Source of the DNA: Acetivibrio alkalicellulosi
GTDB taxonomy: Bacteria > Bacillota > Clostridia > Acetivibrionales > Acetivibrionaceae
Assembly: GCA_008125075.1 (NCBI GenBank)
Contig: VLTH01000001.1
Location: forward strand, 609,959-670,734
DNA length: 60,776 bases
Direction: 5' to 3'
The stretch's first letter is position 1. The number at the start of each line of letters is the position of its first letter. Made by a program: the position numbers and the translations under genes. Below the pieces are notes generated by a model. The model ran no database searches, had not been told where the DNA came from, and saw nothing but the letters and a program-made list of their open reading frames with translations. Below are positions 17,960 through 27,002 of the stretch, piece after piece.

Positions 17960-19366
17960 ATGAATAATAAAACTAATAAAGAAAAACAATTATTAAAAAA
18001 TGATGAGTCAAGATCAGCAAGAGAATTATTTACTACGTTACCTCTTGGGAGATTAATGATAAAAAATGCATTCCCAGCTGTAGCATCTATGTTATTTATG
18101 GCAATATATCAAGTAATAGATGCTGTGATGGTAGGACGTAGATTAGGTCCGGAAGCGTTGGCATCAGTTAATGTCTTATATCCTATATTGGCTGTGTTTA
18201 TAGGTTTAGCAGTTATGATAGGTGTTGGAGGTAATGCACGTTTGGCTGTTTTGCTAGGGGCTGGAAAAGCTAAAGAAGCCAGCCGAATTTTTAGTCTTAT
18301 CGTAACTTTAGGAGTGGGCTTAGGTATAGTGGGAAGTATAATAGTGAGGGTATTTTTTCCTCAAATATTAGCAATACTTGGCACATCAGGTGAGCTAGGA
18401 GATTTGGCGGGGATGTATCTTAAAACTATGTATCCATTTTTTACTACTATGATTTTATTTTTTATATTAGAGCAATCAGTTAGAAATGATGGTCATGCCG
18501 GTATGGCGGCTTCTGTAATGGCAGGGATGGCTATATTAAATATAATTTTGGACTATGTATTTTTATTTATTTTAAATATGGGTATCGAAGGGGCAGCACT
18601 AGCAACTGGTATATCCCAAACAATAGGAGCAATAATTTTTATTGTTTACTTTATAATCAAAACATTAAAAAATCAATGTGGCTTATCCTTTGCGCTTCCA
18701 GCAGGTGGTTTTGATGTGATTTTTGCAATTATTATGAATGGATCTTCAGAGCTTTTTAATAACCTGGCTTTGGGAGTAACAACATTTCTTTTTAATAGGA
18801 TAATCATAAGTTACGTTGGTGCTATTGGTGTTGCTGCATTTTCGGTAACACAGTATCTATTAACAGTTGGTATGATGGTTTTTATTGGACTTGGCAATGG
18901 AACACAGCCAATTATAAGCTATAATTATGGTGCACAGCTTAAAGGAAGAGTTCATGGTGCATTAGTCCGTTTGTTTACTACATCAATGATATTAGGTGTT
19001 ATCTTTTTTATATTAATGCGGTTTCAAGCTGATACATTAGCAAGATTCTTTATTTTGGATCATCCTGAAGCAATTGAAACAACATTAAGAGTTACAAGGA
19101 TTGTTAGTTGGTCTATGATTTTTATTCCTGTTGGAATTGTAGCATCTGTTTTTTTTACAGCACTTGAAAAAGCAAAAAAATCTCTGGTTATTGCCATATG
19201 CCGCGGTTTTGTGTTTACAGTAACAGGCCTAAGTGTTTTTCCACCTCTTTTTGGTGAAACAGGAATCTGGATCACACCAGTATTTGCAGAAGGAGCCACA
19301 GGATTAATTGGAATGAGTCTACTTTATTTATGGGTGTCTAAAAAGAAATTTAGGGACGGTTCTTGA
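17960..19366 (+). CDS. MATE family efflux transporter
   Basis: The 468-residue protein has about twelve membrane helices and MATE-type motifs: MIKNAFPAVASMLFMAIYQV at the first helix, VMVGRRLGPEALASVN in the first loop, and NGTQPIISYNYGAQ in the second half. MATE pumps export cationic drugs or metabolites using a sodium or proton gradient. The frame opens at ATG 17918 inside the operator, but AGGAGGA precedes ATG 17960, the real start. Control by the upstream TetR is likely from the shared palindromes. The expelled compound is unknown. Confidence 0.92.
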   Translation: MNNKTNKEKQLLKNDESRSARELFTTLPLGRLMIKNAFPAVASMLFMAIYQVIDAVMVGRRLGPEALASVNVLYPILAVFIGLAVMIGVGGNARLAVLLGAGKAKEASRIFSLIVTLGVGLGIVGSIIVRVFFPQILAILGTSGELGDLAGMYLKTMYPFFTTMILFFILEQSVRNDGHAGMAASVMAGMAILNIILDYVFLFILNMGIEGAALATGISQTIGAIIFIVYFIIKTLKNQCGLSFALPAGGFDVIFAIIMNGSSELFNNLALGVTTFLFNRIIISYVGAIGVAAFSVTQYLLTVGMMVFIGLGNGTQPIISYNYGAQLKGRVHGALVRLFTTSMILGVIFFILMRFQADTLARFFILDHPEAIETTLRVTRIVSWSMIFIPVGIVASVFFTALEKAKKSLVIAICRGFVFTVTGLSVFPPLFGETGIWITPVFAEGATGLIGMSLLYLWVSKKKFRDGS

Positions 19367-19829
19367 ATTGAATACTGAATAGTGCCATTTATTTACTTGG
19401 CAAACAGGCACATTTGCATAGATGTTTATCCCATTATACTTTTCATACTAGGTTGGTGAGCTTTTTGTCCTAAGTGAACATTATTTAAGTTAAGAAAAAT
19501 ATGGAAATATGGAAGAAACATTGTGAAGCAAGTTGTAGAGTTTGTTATAATAAAAGCTTAGGTTATCGAATCCCCTTCGCTTTTAAGCCTTTCACTTCGC
19601 GGCGCCAAGACTTCTAATACGACAGGAAAGGGAGAGCATTCTTCTTCGCAAAGCGAATTTTGAAAAGGTTCCAAGGAGTATTTATAGGCTCTAGACCGCG
19701 AAACTTAAGTTTCTAGAATATTTTTATTCCCCTTTTTTATACATGTCCCCTTTTGGCAAGTAATCTATTTTATTCAATATAATTTAATGCTATAATAAGA
19801 TAAAAAATATATAAAATAGGTGAAAATAA
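19367..19829. other. Intergenic tract with B-type repeat and a GC-richer segment
   Basis: This gap of 463 bp has a B-type repeat copy at about 19485-19545 (GGAAGAAACATTGTGAAGCA). It is followed by a compositionally distinct, GC-richer stretch (19555-19725) with small palindromes (TTCGCaaaGCGAA near 19646; TCTAGA at both ends of a 28-base segment near 19690). I see no coding frame in it. It may be a relic mobile element or an RNA. An AT-rich promoter region for the Hsp70 gene follows. Confidence 0.45.
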
Positions 19830-21530
19830 ATGGTCATAATAGGAATTGATTTAGGAACAACTAATAGTCTTGTATCATATTGGTCTGACAATGGTAGTAT
19901 GATAATTCCAAACTCTTTAGGAGAAAACCTTACACCTTCTGTTGTAAGTGTTGATGATAGTGGAGAAATACTTGTTGGAAAAGTAGCAAAAGAAAGGCAG
20001 ATAACCCATCCTCATCTAAGTGCATCGGTTTTTAAAAGGCATATGGGAACAAAAAAGTATTATAAATTAGGGGATAAGGAGTTTTTACCAGAAGAGCTGT
20101 CATCATTTATCATAAGAGCACTAAAAGAGGATGCAGAGCATTACCTGAAAAAAGAAATTACCGAGGCCGTAATCAGTGTTCCTGCGTATTTTAGTGATGC
20201 ACAGAGGAAAGCAACTAAGAGGGCAGGTGAGCTTGCAGGGCTAAAGGTTGACAGATTAATAACCGAACCTACAGCTGCTGCACTGGCCTATGGAATTCAT
20301 CAAAAGAGTGCGGATACTAAGTTTTTAGTTTTTGATTTAGGTGGGGGTACCTTTGATGTGTCAGTTTTAGAACTATTTGATGATGTAATGGAAGTACGTG
20401 CTGTGGCAGGTGATAACTATTTAGGAGGAGAAGATTTTACAGATGTTCTTGTTACAGCTTTTTTAAAATATCATTCTCTTGAGAGGGAGAATATATCAGA
20501 AAAAAGCTATTTTACACTAAAAAAGGAAGCGGAAATAGCTAAACGTGAGTTTAATGATAAAAAAGCAGTTACTATGACCTGTAAGATGGAGAATGAAACT
20601 CATGAAATGCATATAGATATTGAAAAGTACGAATCTTTAGTAAAGCATTTGCTAAATAAACTAAGAGAACCTATAGAAAGGGCGTTAAAAGATGCCTCTT
20701 TACATCTTAGCGACTTAGAGCATATTTTACTTGTGGGAGGAGCTACAAAGCTTCCCATAATACGTAGCTTTGTAAGCAAATTATTTGGCAAGCTTGCCTA
20801 TATAAACATAAATCCTGATGAAGTTGTAGCTTTAGGGGCTGGCGTTCAGGCTGAATTAAAAGGAAAATCATCATGTTTAAAAGAAATGATACTTACAGAT
20901 GTATGTCCATATACTTTAGGAACAAGCATGTCTGTTAAAAAGTCACAGGGGTTTTACGAGCCGGGGCATTTTTTGCCTATAATAGAGAGAAATACAATAA
21001 TACCTGTAAGCAAAACAGAAAGATTATATACTCTTTATGATAACCAAAAACTATTAAATGTTGACATTTTACAGGGAGAATCAAGGCTATCAAAAGATAA
21101 TATTTTTTTGGGAGAACTTAATGTACCGGTACCTTCTAAACCAGCAGGAGAAGAGGCTATTGATATAAGATTTACATATGATATAAATGGAATATTAGAA
21201 GTTGAGGTTACAGTTGTATCAACAGGTGTTAAAAAAAGCATTGTTATTGAAAAGGAACCTGGACATATGCCAAAGGAAGAAATAGCACAAAGGCTTAAAG
21301 AGCTTTCTCACATAAAAATACACCCAAGGGATAATCATGAAAATATGCTTTTAATTGCAAGAGGAGAAAGGCTTTTTGAAGAGATCACAGGAGAAGAAAG
21401 AATGGAAATTTCAAGGCTTCTAAGAGAATTTGAAGACGCATTGGATAAACAGGACATTAATATAATAAAAGAGGAAAGAAAAAAACTTAAAGATATTTTT
21501 GATACAATTGATACTAAGGGGGATTTTTAG
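19830..21530 (+). CDS. Hsp70 family protein (HscC-like)
   Basis: The 566-residue protein is an Hsp70: GIDLGTTNSLVSYW (phosphate 1) near residue 5, FDLGGGTFDVSVLELFDD (phosphate 2) near residue 170 and LVGGATKLPIIRS near residue 308. The substrate-binding beta domain follows, and the helical lid is short. At 566 residues it is shorter than DnaK (about 610) and best resembles the HscC group of specialised chaperones. The next gene, starting one base after its stop, encodes a J-like TPR protein, so the two probably work as a pair. ATP hydrolysis residues look intact. Clients are unknown. Confidence 0.9.
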   Translation: MVIIGIDLGTTNSLVSYWSDNGSMIIPNSLGENLTPSVVSVDDSGEILVGKVAKERQITHPHLSASVFKRHMGTKKYYKLGDKEFLPEELSSFIIRALKEDAEHYLKKEITEAVISVPAYFSDAQRKATKRAGELAGLKVDRLITEPTAAALAYGIHQKSADTKFLVFDLGGGTFDVSVLELFDDVMEVRAVAGDNYLGGEDFTDVLVTAFLKYHSLERENISEKSYFTLKKEAEIAKREFNDKKAVTMTCKMENETHEMHIDIEKYESLVKHLLNKLREPIERALKDASLHLSDLEHILLVGGATKLPIIRSFVSKLFGKLAYININPDEVVALGAGVQAELKGKSSCLKEMILTDVCPYTLGTSMSVKKSQGFYEPGHFLPIIERNTIIPVSKTERLYTLYDNQKLLNVDILQGESRLSKDNIFLGELNVPVPSKPAGEEAIDIRFTYDINGILEVEVTVVSTGVKKSIVIEKEPGHMPKEEIAQRLKELSHIKIHPRDNHENMLLIARGERLFEEITGEERMEISRLLREFEDALDKQDINIIKEERKKLKDIFDTIDTKGDF

Positions 21531-21531
21531 T

Positions 21532-24072
21532 ATGGGATGTTATGATGTTTTAGGAATTGAGCCTACAAAGGATAAGAAAAGCATAAAAAAAGCTTATTCC
21601 AAACAATTAAAAATATATTCTCCTGAGATTGACCCAGAAGGATTTCAAAATATTAGATCTGCTTATGAGGAAGCAATGGCAAAAGCTGATGAACAAGACT
21701 CTGAAAAAAAAGAGCTTGATCCTATAGATCAATTTATTGAAGAGTTTAAATCAGTATATAAAGACTTTGGTAAAAGGATAGATGAAAGTTCATGGAAAAA
21801 CTTACTAGAGAGGGATTTGTGTTATCAAATAGATACCAGCAGCAAGGTGAGCAAAAGAATTCTTCAATTTATAATGGACAATTTTTATTTTCCAAATAGT
21901 ATATTGAAGCTTTTTGATGATTTTTTTTCATGGACTACAAAAAAACAAGAACTCTACCAGGAATACCCGGGGAATTTTATTGATTTTATTGTTTCAAATG
22001 TACAATCAAATGACTCTCTTAGATATGAGCCCCTGTTAAATTGTTCTCATAATCAGGATGAGTTTATTTCTGAGTTTTATAAAGGCCAGAATGGTTTAGA
22101 ACAGTTTGATTTATATACGGCAAAAGTGTCTATTGATAAAGCTAAAAACATTTGCCCGGACCATCCTGATTTAATGATATTACAAGGAAGATATTTGTCT
22201 GCTATTGGAAGGAATAAGGAGGCTGTTGAAATATTTACAGAGGTGATCAAAAGAGATGAAAATGATTTAAATGCCTATTACTTCAGGGCAGATGCACAAT
22301 TTTTATCTAGCAGAATAATTGATGCCTATGAAGATTATAAAAAGATCTTAGAAATTAAGCCTGATTCATTAGGCAGTTTATATTCAGCAGGTAAGGTAGC
22401 TATTATGCTGGAAAAATATCAAGAGGCTGTTGACTACTTGAAAAAAGCTAATGGACTTATGCAGTATAATGAAGAAATAAGAAAACTATTATACTGTGCA
22501 TGTAATTTTTATATTGATGAATTGAAAGATATAATATCTAAAAATTCTGAGGACATAGATCTAAAATTTAAACTTGCGCAAATTTATCATTTAGCTAATA
22601 GAAATGAAGAAAGTCAGAAAATATTTGTGGAAATCCAACAGGAAAGTGATTTTGATAGTAATATGTATGGTGTTTTATGCGAAGTTTTATTCACCCTGAA
22701 AAAAGAGGAATTACTGTATTCTATATTAACAAAAGCAATAAAAAAATATCCACAGGATTATAAGATAAATCACTTTATGGCACTTTTGTTTCATGATATG
22801 GGTAAATATGAAGATGCTATTGAGTATTACGAGAATGCTATATCTCTAAATAGTGAAGATGCCATATTATATAACAATAAAGCAAGTGCATTAAACAAAC
22901 TAAAAAAATTCAATGAGGCTCTTGAAAATTGCAATAGTGGGCTTAAGTATAATGCTGATATGGCGTACATATATAAAAACAAAGGAGAGGCATTGTTTGG
23001 ACTTCAAGCTTATGAAGAAAGTCTAAAATGCTGCGAAATGTGTCTTAATATAGACCCCCATGTAGTGGAAGCGTATGTTATAAAAATGAAAATATTTAAT
23101 CAAATAAATCAGTATGATGAAGCACTATACGTATATAATAAAGCATTTGAAAAAGGCCTTAAAGATGTAAAGCTACTAATTCAAAAAGCAAGAGCATTAC
23201 TGTACTTAAATAAGTTTGACCAGTGCAAAGAATTTTGTGATATGGCACTTGAATTAGATGAGCATAATTCTGAGGCATATGAGTGCAAGGGATTGTGCTA
23301 TTATAGTCTTGAAGATTATCAAGAGGCAGCAAAGTGTTTAAGTAAGGCGATTGAGTTAAATGAAGGGCTTGAAGATTCATACTTTTATAAAGCTTTATGC
23401 CTTTTGAACCAATCTAAAAGAGAAGAAGCTATAAGTGTTCTTGAAGAAGGATTGAAGATAAATCCTGATTTTTCTGCTAGGTTTCACCTTTTAAGTGGAG
23501 ATATATTTTATGAATTGAGCCAATATGATGCAGCATATAATTCATATCAAATGGCCTTAAAATTTAATTCTTCTAATGCAAATGTCTATTATTCAATTGG
23601 TGCAGTATTAGTTGAAAAGTCAAAATTTGACCATGCTATTTCATATTTTGATAAGGCACTTGAATATGATCCTTCAATGGTTCGAGTATATATAGATAAA
23701 AGTCATACTTTATATCAACTGGGTAAATTTAATGAATGTATTGAATGCTGTGATAAAGCAATAGAACTAGAAGCTGATAGTGTAACAGCTTATCAAAATA
23801 AAGCATGGGCTTTGTACTCCTTAAACAAAATAGATGAAGCTCAGAAAAATTGTTATTATGCATTAAAGTTAAACCCAAACAGTGAGAATTTATTGGGTTT
23901 AAAACTTGAGATATTAAGAAAAAAAGAATTATTTAAAGATGCACTAATTGTAGCAGATAGGCTTTTAGAAGTTACTCCAGACTCCCAATATACTAAAGAT
24001 ATAAAAAATGATATTATGACATTACAAAATAATCCATTTAAAAAAATAAAAACTCTCTTTAAAAAAAGTTAA
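21532..24072 (+). CDS. J-like domain protein with a long TPR array
   Basis: The protein (846 residues from ATG 21532) starts with a J-like domain: CYDVLGIEPTKDKKSIKKAY, then SKQLKIYSPEIDPEGFQNIR. The HPD tripeptide essential for stimulating Hsp70 is replaced by SPE. From about residue 190 onward there is a long solenoid of roughly 16 TPR repeats (patterns such as AIEYYENAISLNSEDAILYN and AISYFDKALEYDPSMVRVYI). It has no signal peptide or membrane helix. It directly follows the Hsp70 gene and is likely its dedicated scaffold or client adaptor. The frame opens 11 codons earlier, but that start lies inside the Hsp70 gene; a TAAGGGGG site precedes 21532. Confidence 0.85.
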   Translation: MGCYDVLGIEPTKDKKSIKKAYSKQLKIYSPEIDPEGFQNIRSAYEEAMAKADEQDSEKKELDPIDQFIEEFKSVYKDFGKRIDESSWKNLLERDLCYQIDTSSKVSKRILQFIMDNFYFPNSILKLFDDFFSWTTKKQELYQEYPGNFIDFIVSNVQSNDSLRYEPLLNCSHNQDEFISEFYKGQNGLEQFDLYTAKVSIDKAKNICPDHPDLMILQGRYLSAIGRNKEAVEIFTEVIKRDENDLNAYYFRADAQFLSSRIIDAYEDYKKILEIKPDSLGSLYSAGKVAIMLEKYQEAVDYLKKANGLMQYNEEIRKLLYCACNFYIDELKDIISKNSEDIDLKFKLAQIYHLANRNEESQKIFVEIQQESDFDSNMYGVLCEVLFTLKKEELLYSILTKAIKKYPQDYKINHFMALLFHDMGKYEDAIEYYENAISLNSEDAILYNNKASALNKLKKFNEALENCNSGLKYNADMAYIYKNKGEALFGLQAYEESLKCCEMCLNIDPHVVEAYVIKMKIFNQINQYDEALYVYNKAFEKGLKDVKLLIQKARALLYLNKFDQCKEFCDMALELDEHNSEAYECKGLCYYSLEDYQEAAKCLSKAIELNEGLEDSYFYKALCLLNQSKREEAISVLEEGLKINPDFSARFHLLSGDIFYELSQYDAAYNSYQMALKFNSSNANVYYSIGAVLVEKSKFDHAISYFDKALEYDPSMVRVYIDKSHTLYQLGKFNECIECCDKAIELEADSVTAYQNKAWALYSLNKIDEAQKNCYYALKLNPNSENLLGLKLEILRKKELFKDALIVADRLLEVTPDSQYTKDIKNDIMTLQNNPFKKIKTLFKKS

Positions 24073-24088
24073 GCAAAGAGTTTTCCCA

Positions 24089-24138
24089 GTTGCTTCACAA
24101 TGTTTCTTCCATGTTTTTCTTCACTTAAAAATATGCAC
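24089..24138. repeat. B-type dispersed repeat, inverted orientation
   Basis: GCTTCACAATGTTTCTTCCA followed by TGTTTTTCTTCACTTAAAAA and TATGCAC. It lies just after the TPR gene. The copy at 30502-30554 is almost identical. Confidence 0.7.
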
Positions 24139-24192
24139 AATAAGGTTATAAATATCATTGACAAGGCAATAAATAACTGCTAAAATATATAA

Positions 24193-24207
24193 TGATAATC
24201 AATATCA
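24193..24207. promoter_or_regulatory. Fur-box-like site 1 (one mismatch)
   Basis: TGATAATCAATATCA matches the 7-1-7 Fur palindrome TGATAATnATTATCA except for one base. It lies 67 bp upstream of a perfect copy. Confidence 0.6.
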
Positions 24208-24273
24208 ATAAAATGTGGTTTTTATTATATATCTTGTTTTTTTAAAAGCTAACAAATTTTTTTAGCAATTTTA

Positions 24274-24288
24274 TGATAATGATTATCA
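24274..24288. promoter_or_regulatory. Perfect Fur box
   Basis: TGATAATGATTATCA is an exact 7-1-7 Fur palindrome, placed 48 bp before the DUF2325 start. It implies iron-dependent repression of the DUF2325/HD-GYP pair. Confidence 0.8.
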
Positions 24289-24335
24289 ATGTCGAATCGT
24301 TTAATAAGCATTTTTAATAATAAGGAGATGAATAT

Positions 24336-24626
24336 ATGAGTATTGTTTTAATAGGTGGTCACGAGAGGATGGAAGAGGATTACAAGGTGATAGCAAATAA
24401 GCATGGTCATAAAGTTAAAGTATTTACAAAACTTCCTGCAAGATTTAATAAAAGTATTGGGGAGCCTGACGCAATTGTATTGTTTACAAGTACAGTTTCA
24501 CACAAAATGGTGATTACAGCAGTAAAAGAAGCTAAGCGAAAAAAAATACCTATAATTCGATGTCATACAAGCAGTGGAAACTCATTGGAAGGAACTTTAA
24601 AGCAGCTAGAGGAACAATGTTCTTAA
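24336..24626 (+). CDS. DUF2325 domain protein
   Basis: The 96-residue protein matches DUF2325: MSIVLIGGHERMEEDYKVIA at the start, DAIVLFTSTVSHKMV in the middle and IIRCHTSSGNSLEGTL near the end. It is a small cytoplasmic Rossmann-like fold of unknown function, often found with iron or metal transport genes. Two Fur-type palindromes lie in its promoter region, so expression should rise when iron is scarce. The AAGGAGATG ribosome site is strong. The HD-GYP gene follows 24 bp later and is probably in the same operon. Confidence 0.85.
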   Translation: MSIVLIGGHERMEEDYKVIANKHGHKVKVFTKLPARFNKSIGEPDAIVLFTSTVSHKMVITAVKEAKRKKIPIIRCHTSSGNSLEGTLKQLEEQCS

Positions 24627-24650
24627 TAAAGAAAAGGGAGGTGGCTTCCA

Positions 24651-25304
24651 GTGATACTGTACATATTTAACAAATTAATGGGTCGGGGAGCCTTTCATGA
24701 AGTAATTGACCAACTGGTAGTTGCACTTGAAGAAAAAGACCCATATACAGGTGGACACTCTTCAAATGTGTCAGATATGTCTACTGATTTAGCAAAAGAA
24801 ATTGGAATAAAAGGAATTGCTTTAGAAGATATTCACCTTGCAGCACATTTACACGATATAGGGAAGCTGAAAATTTCGCAAGAGATTTTAAATAAAAATA
24901 GCAAACTTCTACCACATGAAAGAGTAGAAATTGAAAAACATGCATACTTAGGATTTGAAATTTTAAATAAATCAAAGAGCCTTAAAAATATTGCCAAAAT
25001 AGTACTGCATCATCATGAAAGATGGGATGGAAGAGGATATCCTTATGGGCTTTTTGAAGATTCTATACCAATGGGCTCTAGAATTATTACTGTTGCGGAC
25101 TCTATTGATGCTATGACTACAAATAGGCCCTATAGAAAAGCAATGCAATGGGAAGAGTGTATTGAAGAAATAAATAGAAATATAGGGCTTCAATATGATC
25201 CATTAGTAGTAGAAGCCGCAAATAATCTATGGACTAAATGGAAAGGAGTAAAAGCTTATAACAGGGCTAATTTTGAGAGTGTTAAATGCAAAAGCTTTGC
25301 ATAG
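24651..25304 (+). CDS. HD-GYP domain phosphohydrolase
   Basis: The 217-residue protein is essentially a single HD-GYP domain: EKDPYTGGHSSNVSDMS, the HLHDIGKL metal motif, HHERWDGRGYP (the GYP signature) and DSIDAMTTNRPYR. HD-GYP proteins hydrolyse cyclic di-GMP or related dinucleotides, and the key residues are present. There is no receiver or sensor domain, and the first residues (ILYIFNKLMG) may form a short hydrophobic anchor. Translation starts at GTG 24651 behind AGGGAGGTGG. Its place behind the Fur-controlled DUF2325 gene would tie dinucleotide turnover to iron supply; this is inference. Confidence 0.88.
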   Translation: MILYIFNKLMGRGAFHEVIDQLVVALEEKDPYTGGHSSNVSDMSTDLAKEIGIKGIALEDIHLAAHLHDIGKLKISQEILNKNSKLLPHERVEIEKHAYLGFEILNKSKSLKNIAKIVLHHHERWDGRGYPYGLFEDSIPMGSRIITVADSIDAMTTNRPYRKAMQWEECIEEINRNIGLQYDPLVVEAANNLWTKWKGVKAYNRANFESVKCKSFA

Positions 25305-25358
25305 ATAATGCACCTCCTGCCTATAAAATTAGGTAGTTAAATTTTTAGATTAAGGATT

Positions 25359-26417
25359 CTAAGTGCATCTTTTAACTATGTTTTGTGCTATGTCTTTAAA
25401 TGCAAAAGCTGTTTCAGAGGTTTTATCACTAGGATCTTTCTTGTCTTCAACATAATTTAGTTCCTCTTCAATTTTAACGAAAGGTAGAGATCCCAGAATT
25501 ACAGTATCTAGCTCTTTGCAAAGATTTTCTGTTTTTCCTTCTCCATATAAAAAATGCTTTTTGTCACAGTTGTCACAAATGAAGTAAGACATATTTTCAA
25601 CAACTCCAATAATATTACAATCTGCTTTTTTTGCCATAAGGCCCAATCTTTTTGATACTCCTGAGGCAAATTCCTGTGGAGTGGTTACAATTAAAATATT
25701 AGCATTAGGATTACTTTGGATAATATTCAAAGGCATATCTCCTGTTCCAGGCGGCATATCAATAAGCATGTAATCAAGTTCACCCCAATAAACATCATAT
25801 ATAAATTGGGATAAGGCCTTAGCAAGCATAGGACTTCTCCAAATAAATGCATCATCCTTTTCCACAAGATTACCCATGGACATAATTCTAATCCCATCTT
25901 TTTCAATAGGCATAAGTAACTTACCTTCGATAATAACAGGTTTTTTATACTTAATTCCCATGATCCGTGGTATGCTAAATCCAAGAATATCAGCATCTAT
26001 AATACCTACCTTATATCCCATCTTTCTTAGTGCAATAGCGATACCAACTGTTACTGATGATTTACCTACCCCACCTTTTCCACTTCCAATGGCAATCATC
26101 CTAATACCTTGAAGTGGGTTTTGTCTAATATCCTTACCATGTATCTTTGCAATCAAAGATTCTCTTTGACTTTTGCTCATTTCATCAAATATAATCTCAA
26201 CATTTTTCACACCCTCTATTTTTAGAACCGCAGATTTAATATCATCACTAATAGTTGTTTTCATGGGACATTTGAAAGTTGTAAGCAAAATATTTATCAG
26301 TACGCTTTCACCATCAATATCAATTTCCCCTACCATATCTAATTCAACAAGGCTTTTATGAATTTCTGGGTCGTTTACATTTTCTAACGCTTTAAGAATT
26401 TTATCTTTCATATTCAT
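25359..26417 (-). CDS. Mrp/NBP35-family ATPase with N-terminal MIP18/DUF59 domain
   Basis: The protein (352 residues from ATG at 26417) begins with a MIP18/DUF59 domain (ILKALENVNDPEIHKSLVEL, then KCPMKTTI with the conserved Cys). It continues with the Mrp P-loop ATPase GSGKGGVGKSSVTVGIA, DMPPGTGDMPLNI and a C-terminal CxxC in NMSYFICDNCDKKH. Mrp proteins carry and transfer Fe-S clusters to apoproteins. The frame could start at GTG 26504, but AAAGGGTGATTGGT precedes the internal ATG, and the family start agrees. A Crp/Fnr-type dyad lies 160 bp upstream, so it may belong to the neighbouring redox regulon. Confidence 0.88.
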   Translation of the reverse strand: MNMKDKILKALENVNDPEIHKSLVELDMVGEIDIDGESVLINILLTTFKCPMKTTISDDIKSAVLKIEGVKNVEIIFDEMSKSQRESLIAKIHGKDIRQNPLQGIRMIAIGSGKGGVGKSSVTVGIAIALRKMGYKVGIIDADILGFSIPRIMGIKYKKPVIIEGKLLMPIEKDGIRIMSMGNLVEKDDAFIWRSPMLAKALSQFIYDVYWGELDYMLIDMPPGTGDMPLNIIQSNPNANILIVTTPQEFASGVSKRLGLMAKKADCNIIGVVENMSYFICDNCDKKHFLYGEGKTENLCKELDTVILGSLPFVKIEEELNYVEDKKDPSDKTSETAFAFKDIAQNIVKRCT

Positions 26418-26576
26418 ACCAATCACCCTTTTCAACAATATTATTACAAGTAAGGAAGTGTCCTGCACCATTATTACCAGCATGTATATATCCATTCTTA
26501 ACACTCAGGCTATCATCCTTTCATAGATGCTTTTGCTTTCTATATATCAATAGTAAAATATTTTTATATAAAAATA

Positions 26577-26590
26577 TGTGATTGAAATCA
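26577..26590. promoter_or_regulatory. Crp/Fnr-type operator 1
   Basis: TGTGATTGAAATCA contains a 5-2-5 dyad (TGATT-GA-AATCA). It shares its layout with the site at 26989, with changes placed symmetrically. Upstream of the Mrp gene. Confidence 0.5.
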
Positions 26591-26636
26591 AAAAAAAGTT
26601 AGAGCAGGGAACAGCATGGACAACTAAATAATGTTC

Positions 26637-26681
26637 CCAAGCATCAGGCAATAAACTAAAGACTATATGCTTGATGCTTGG
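26637..26681 (-). terminator. Hairpin downstream of DUF2249
   Basis: CCAAGCATCA and TGATGCTTGG (26672-26681) are perfect reverse complements, 12 bases after the DUF2249 stop. The T tail is weak, so this may protect the transcript rather than terminate it. Confidence 0.5.
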
Positions 26682-26693
26682 ATATTGAAATAG

Positions 26694-26927
26694 TTATTTC
26701 TTTTCAATTGCAACACGCCACACTTCTGGGCCTTCCTCTAGATATTCCCATTTAAACTGTTCTGGTAGCTCTATGATGAATTGATAATGAAGAGGACGAG
26801 GATCGTGATCGTTCACCAATTCCATACTTTCTCCAGGCTTTAGGTCAAAAAATGTTTTAAAAATAGTGGGGTGTTTATCCCTAGGTTCATATTGTCTTGC
26901 ATCTACTTTTGCAGCAAAATTATACAT
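26694..26927 (-). CDS. DUF2249 domain protein
   Basis: The 77-residue protein matches DUF2249: KVDARQYEPRDKHPTIFKTF, then LKPGESMELVNDHDPRPLHY and a C-terminal WEYLEEGPEVWRV. This small cytoplasmic domain is common in anaerobes and is often linked to hemerythrin, nitrosative stress or molybdenum genes; its biochemistry is unsettled. ATG 26927 is preferred because the upstream in-frame ATG overlaps the AAAGGAGATG ribosome site. A Crp/Fnr-type palindrome lies 62 bp upstream, and a Crp/Fnr regulator is encoded 1.4 kb away. Confidence 0.82.
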   Translation of the reverse strand: MYNFAAKVDARQYEPRDKHPTIFKTFFDLKPGESMELVNDHDPRPLHYQFIIELPEQFKWEYLEEGPEVWRVAIEKK

Positions 26928-26988
26928 TGATATCATCTCCTTTTCTATTAATTATGAGTTTATTTTAATTCAAATAATTTTAATTTTC

Positions 26989-27002
26989 TGTGACTGAAGT
27001 CA
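26989..27002. promoter_or_regulatory. Crp/Fnr-type operator 2
   Basis: TGTGACTGAAGTCA contains a 5-2-5 dyad (TGACT-GA-AGTCA). Compared with site 1, the T/A pair has become C/G on both arms, keeping symmetry. It is 62 bp upstream of the DUF2249 start. Confidence 0.55.

Noticed and set aside
26406-26517. Peptide-like frame (VKNGYIHAGNNGAGHFLT) just upstream of and overlapping the Mrp start
   Set aside because: The translation looks protein-like, but there is no usable start codon in frame and no recognised family; it may be a remnant but I cannot support it.
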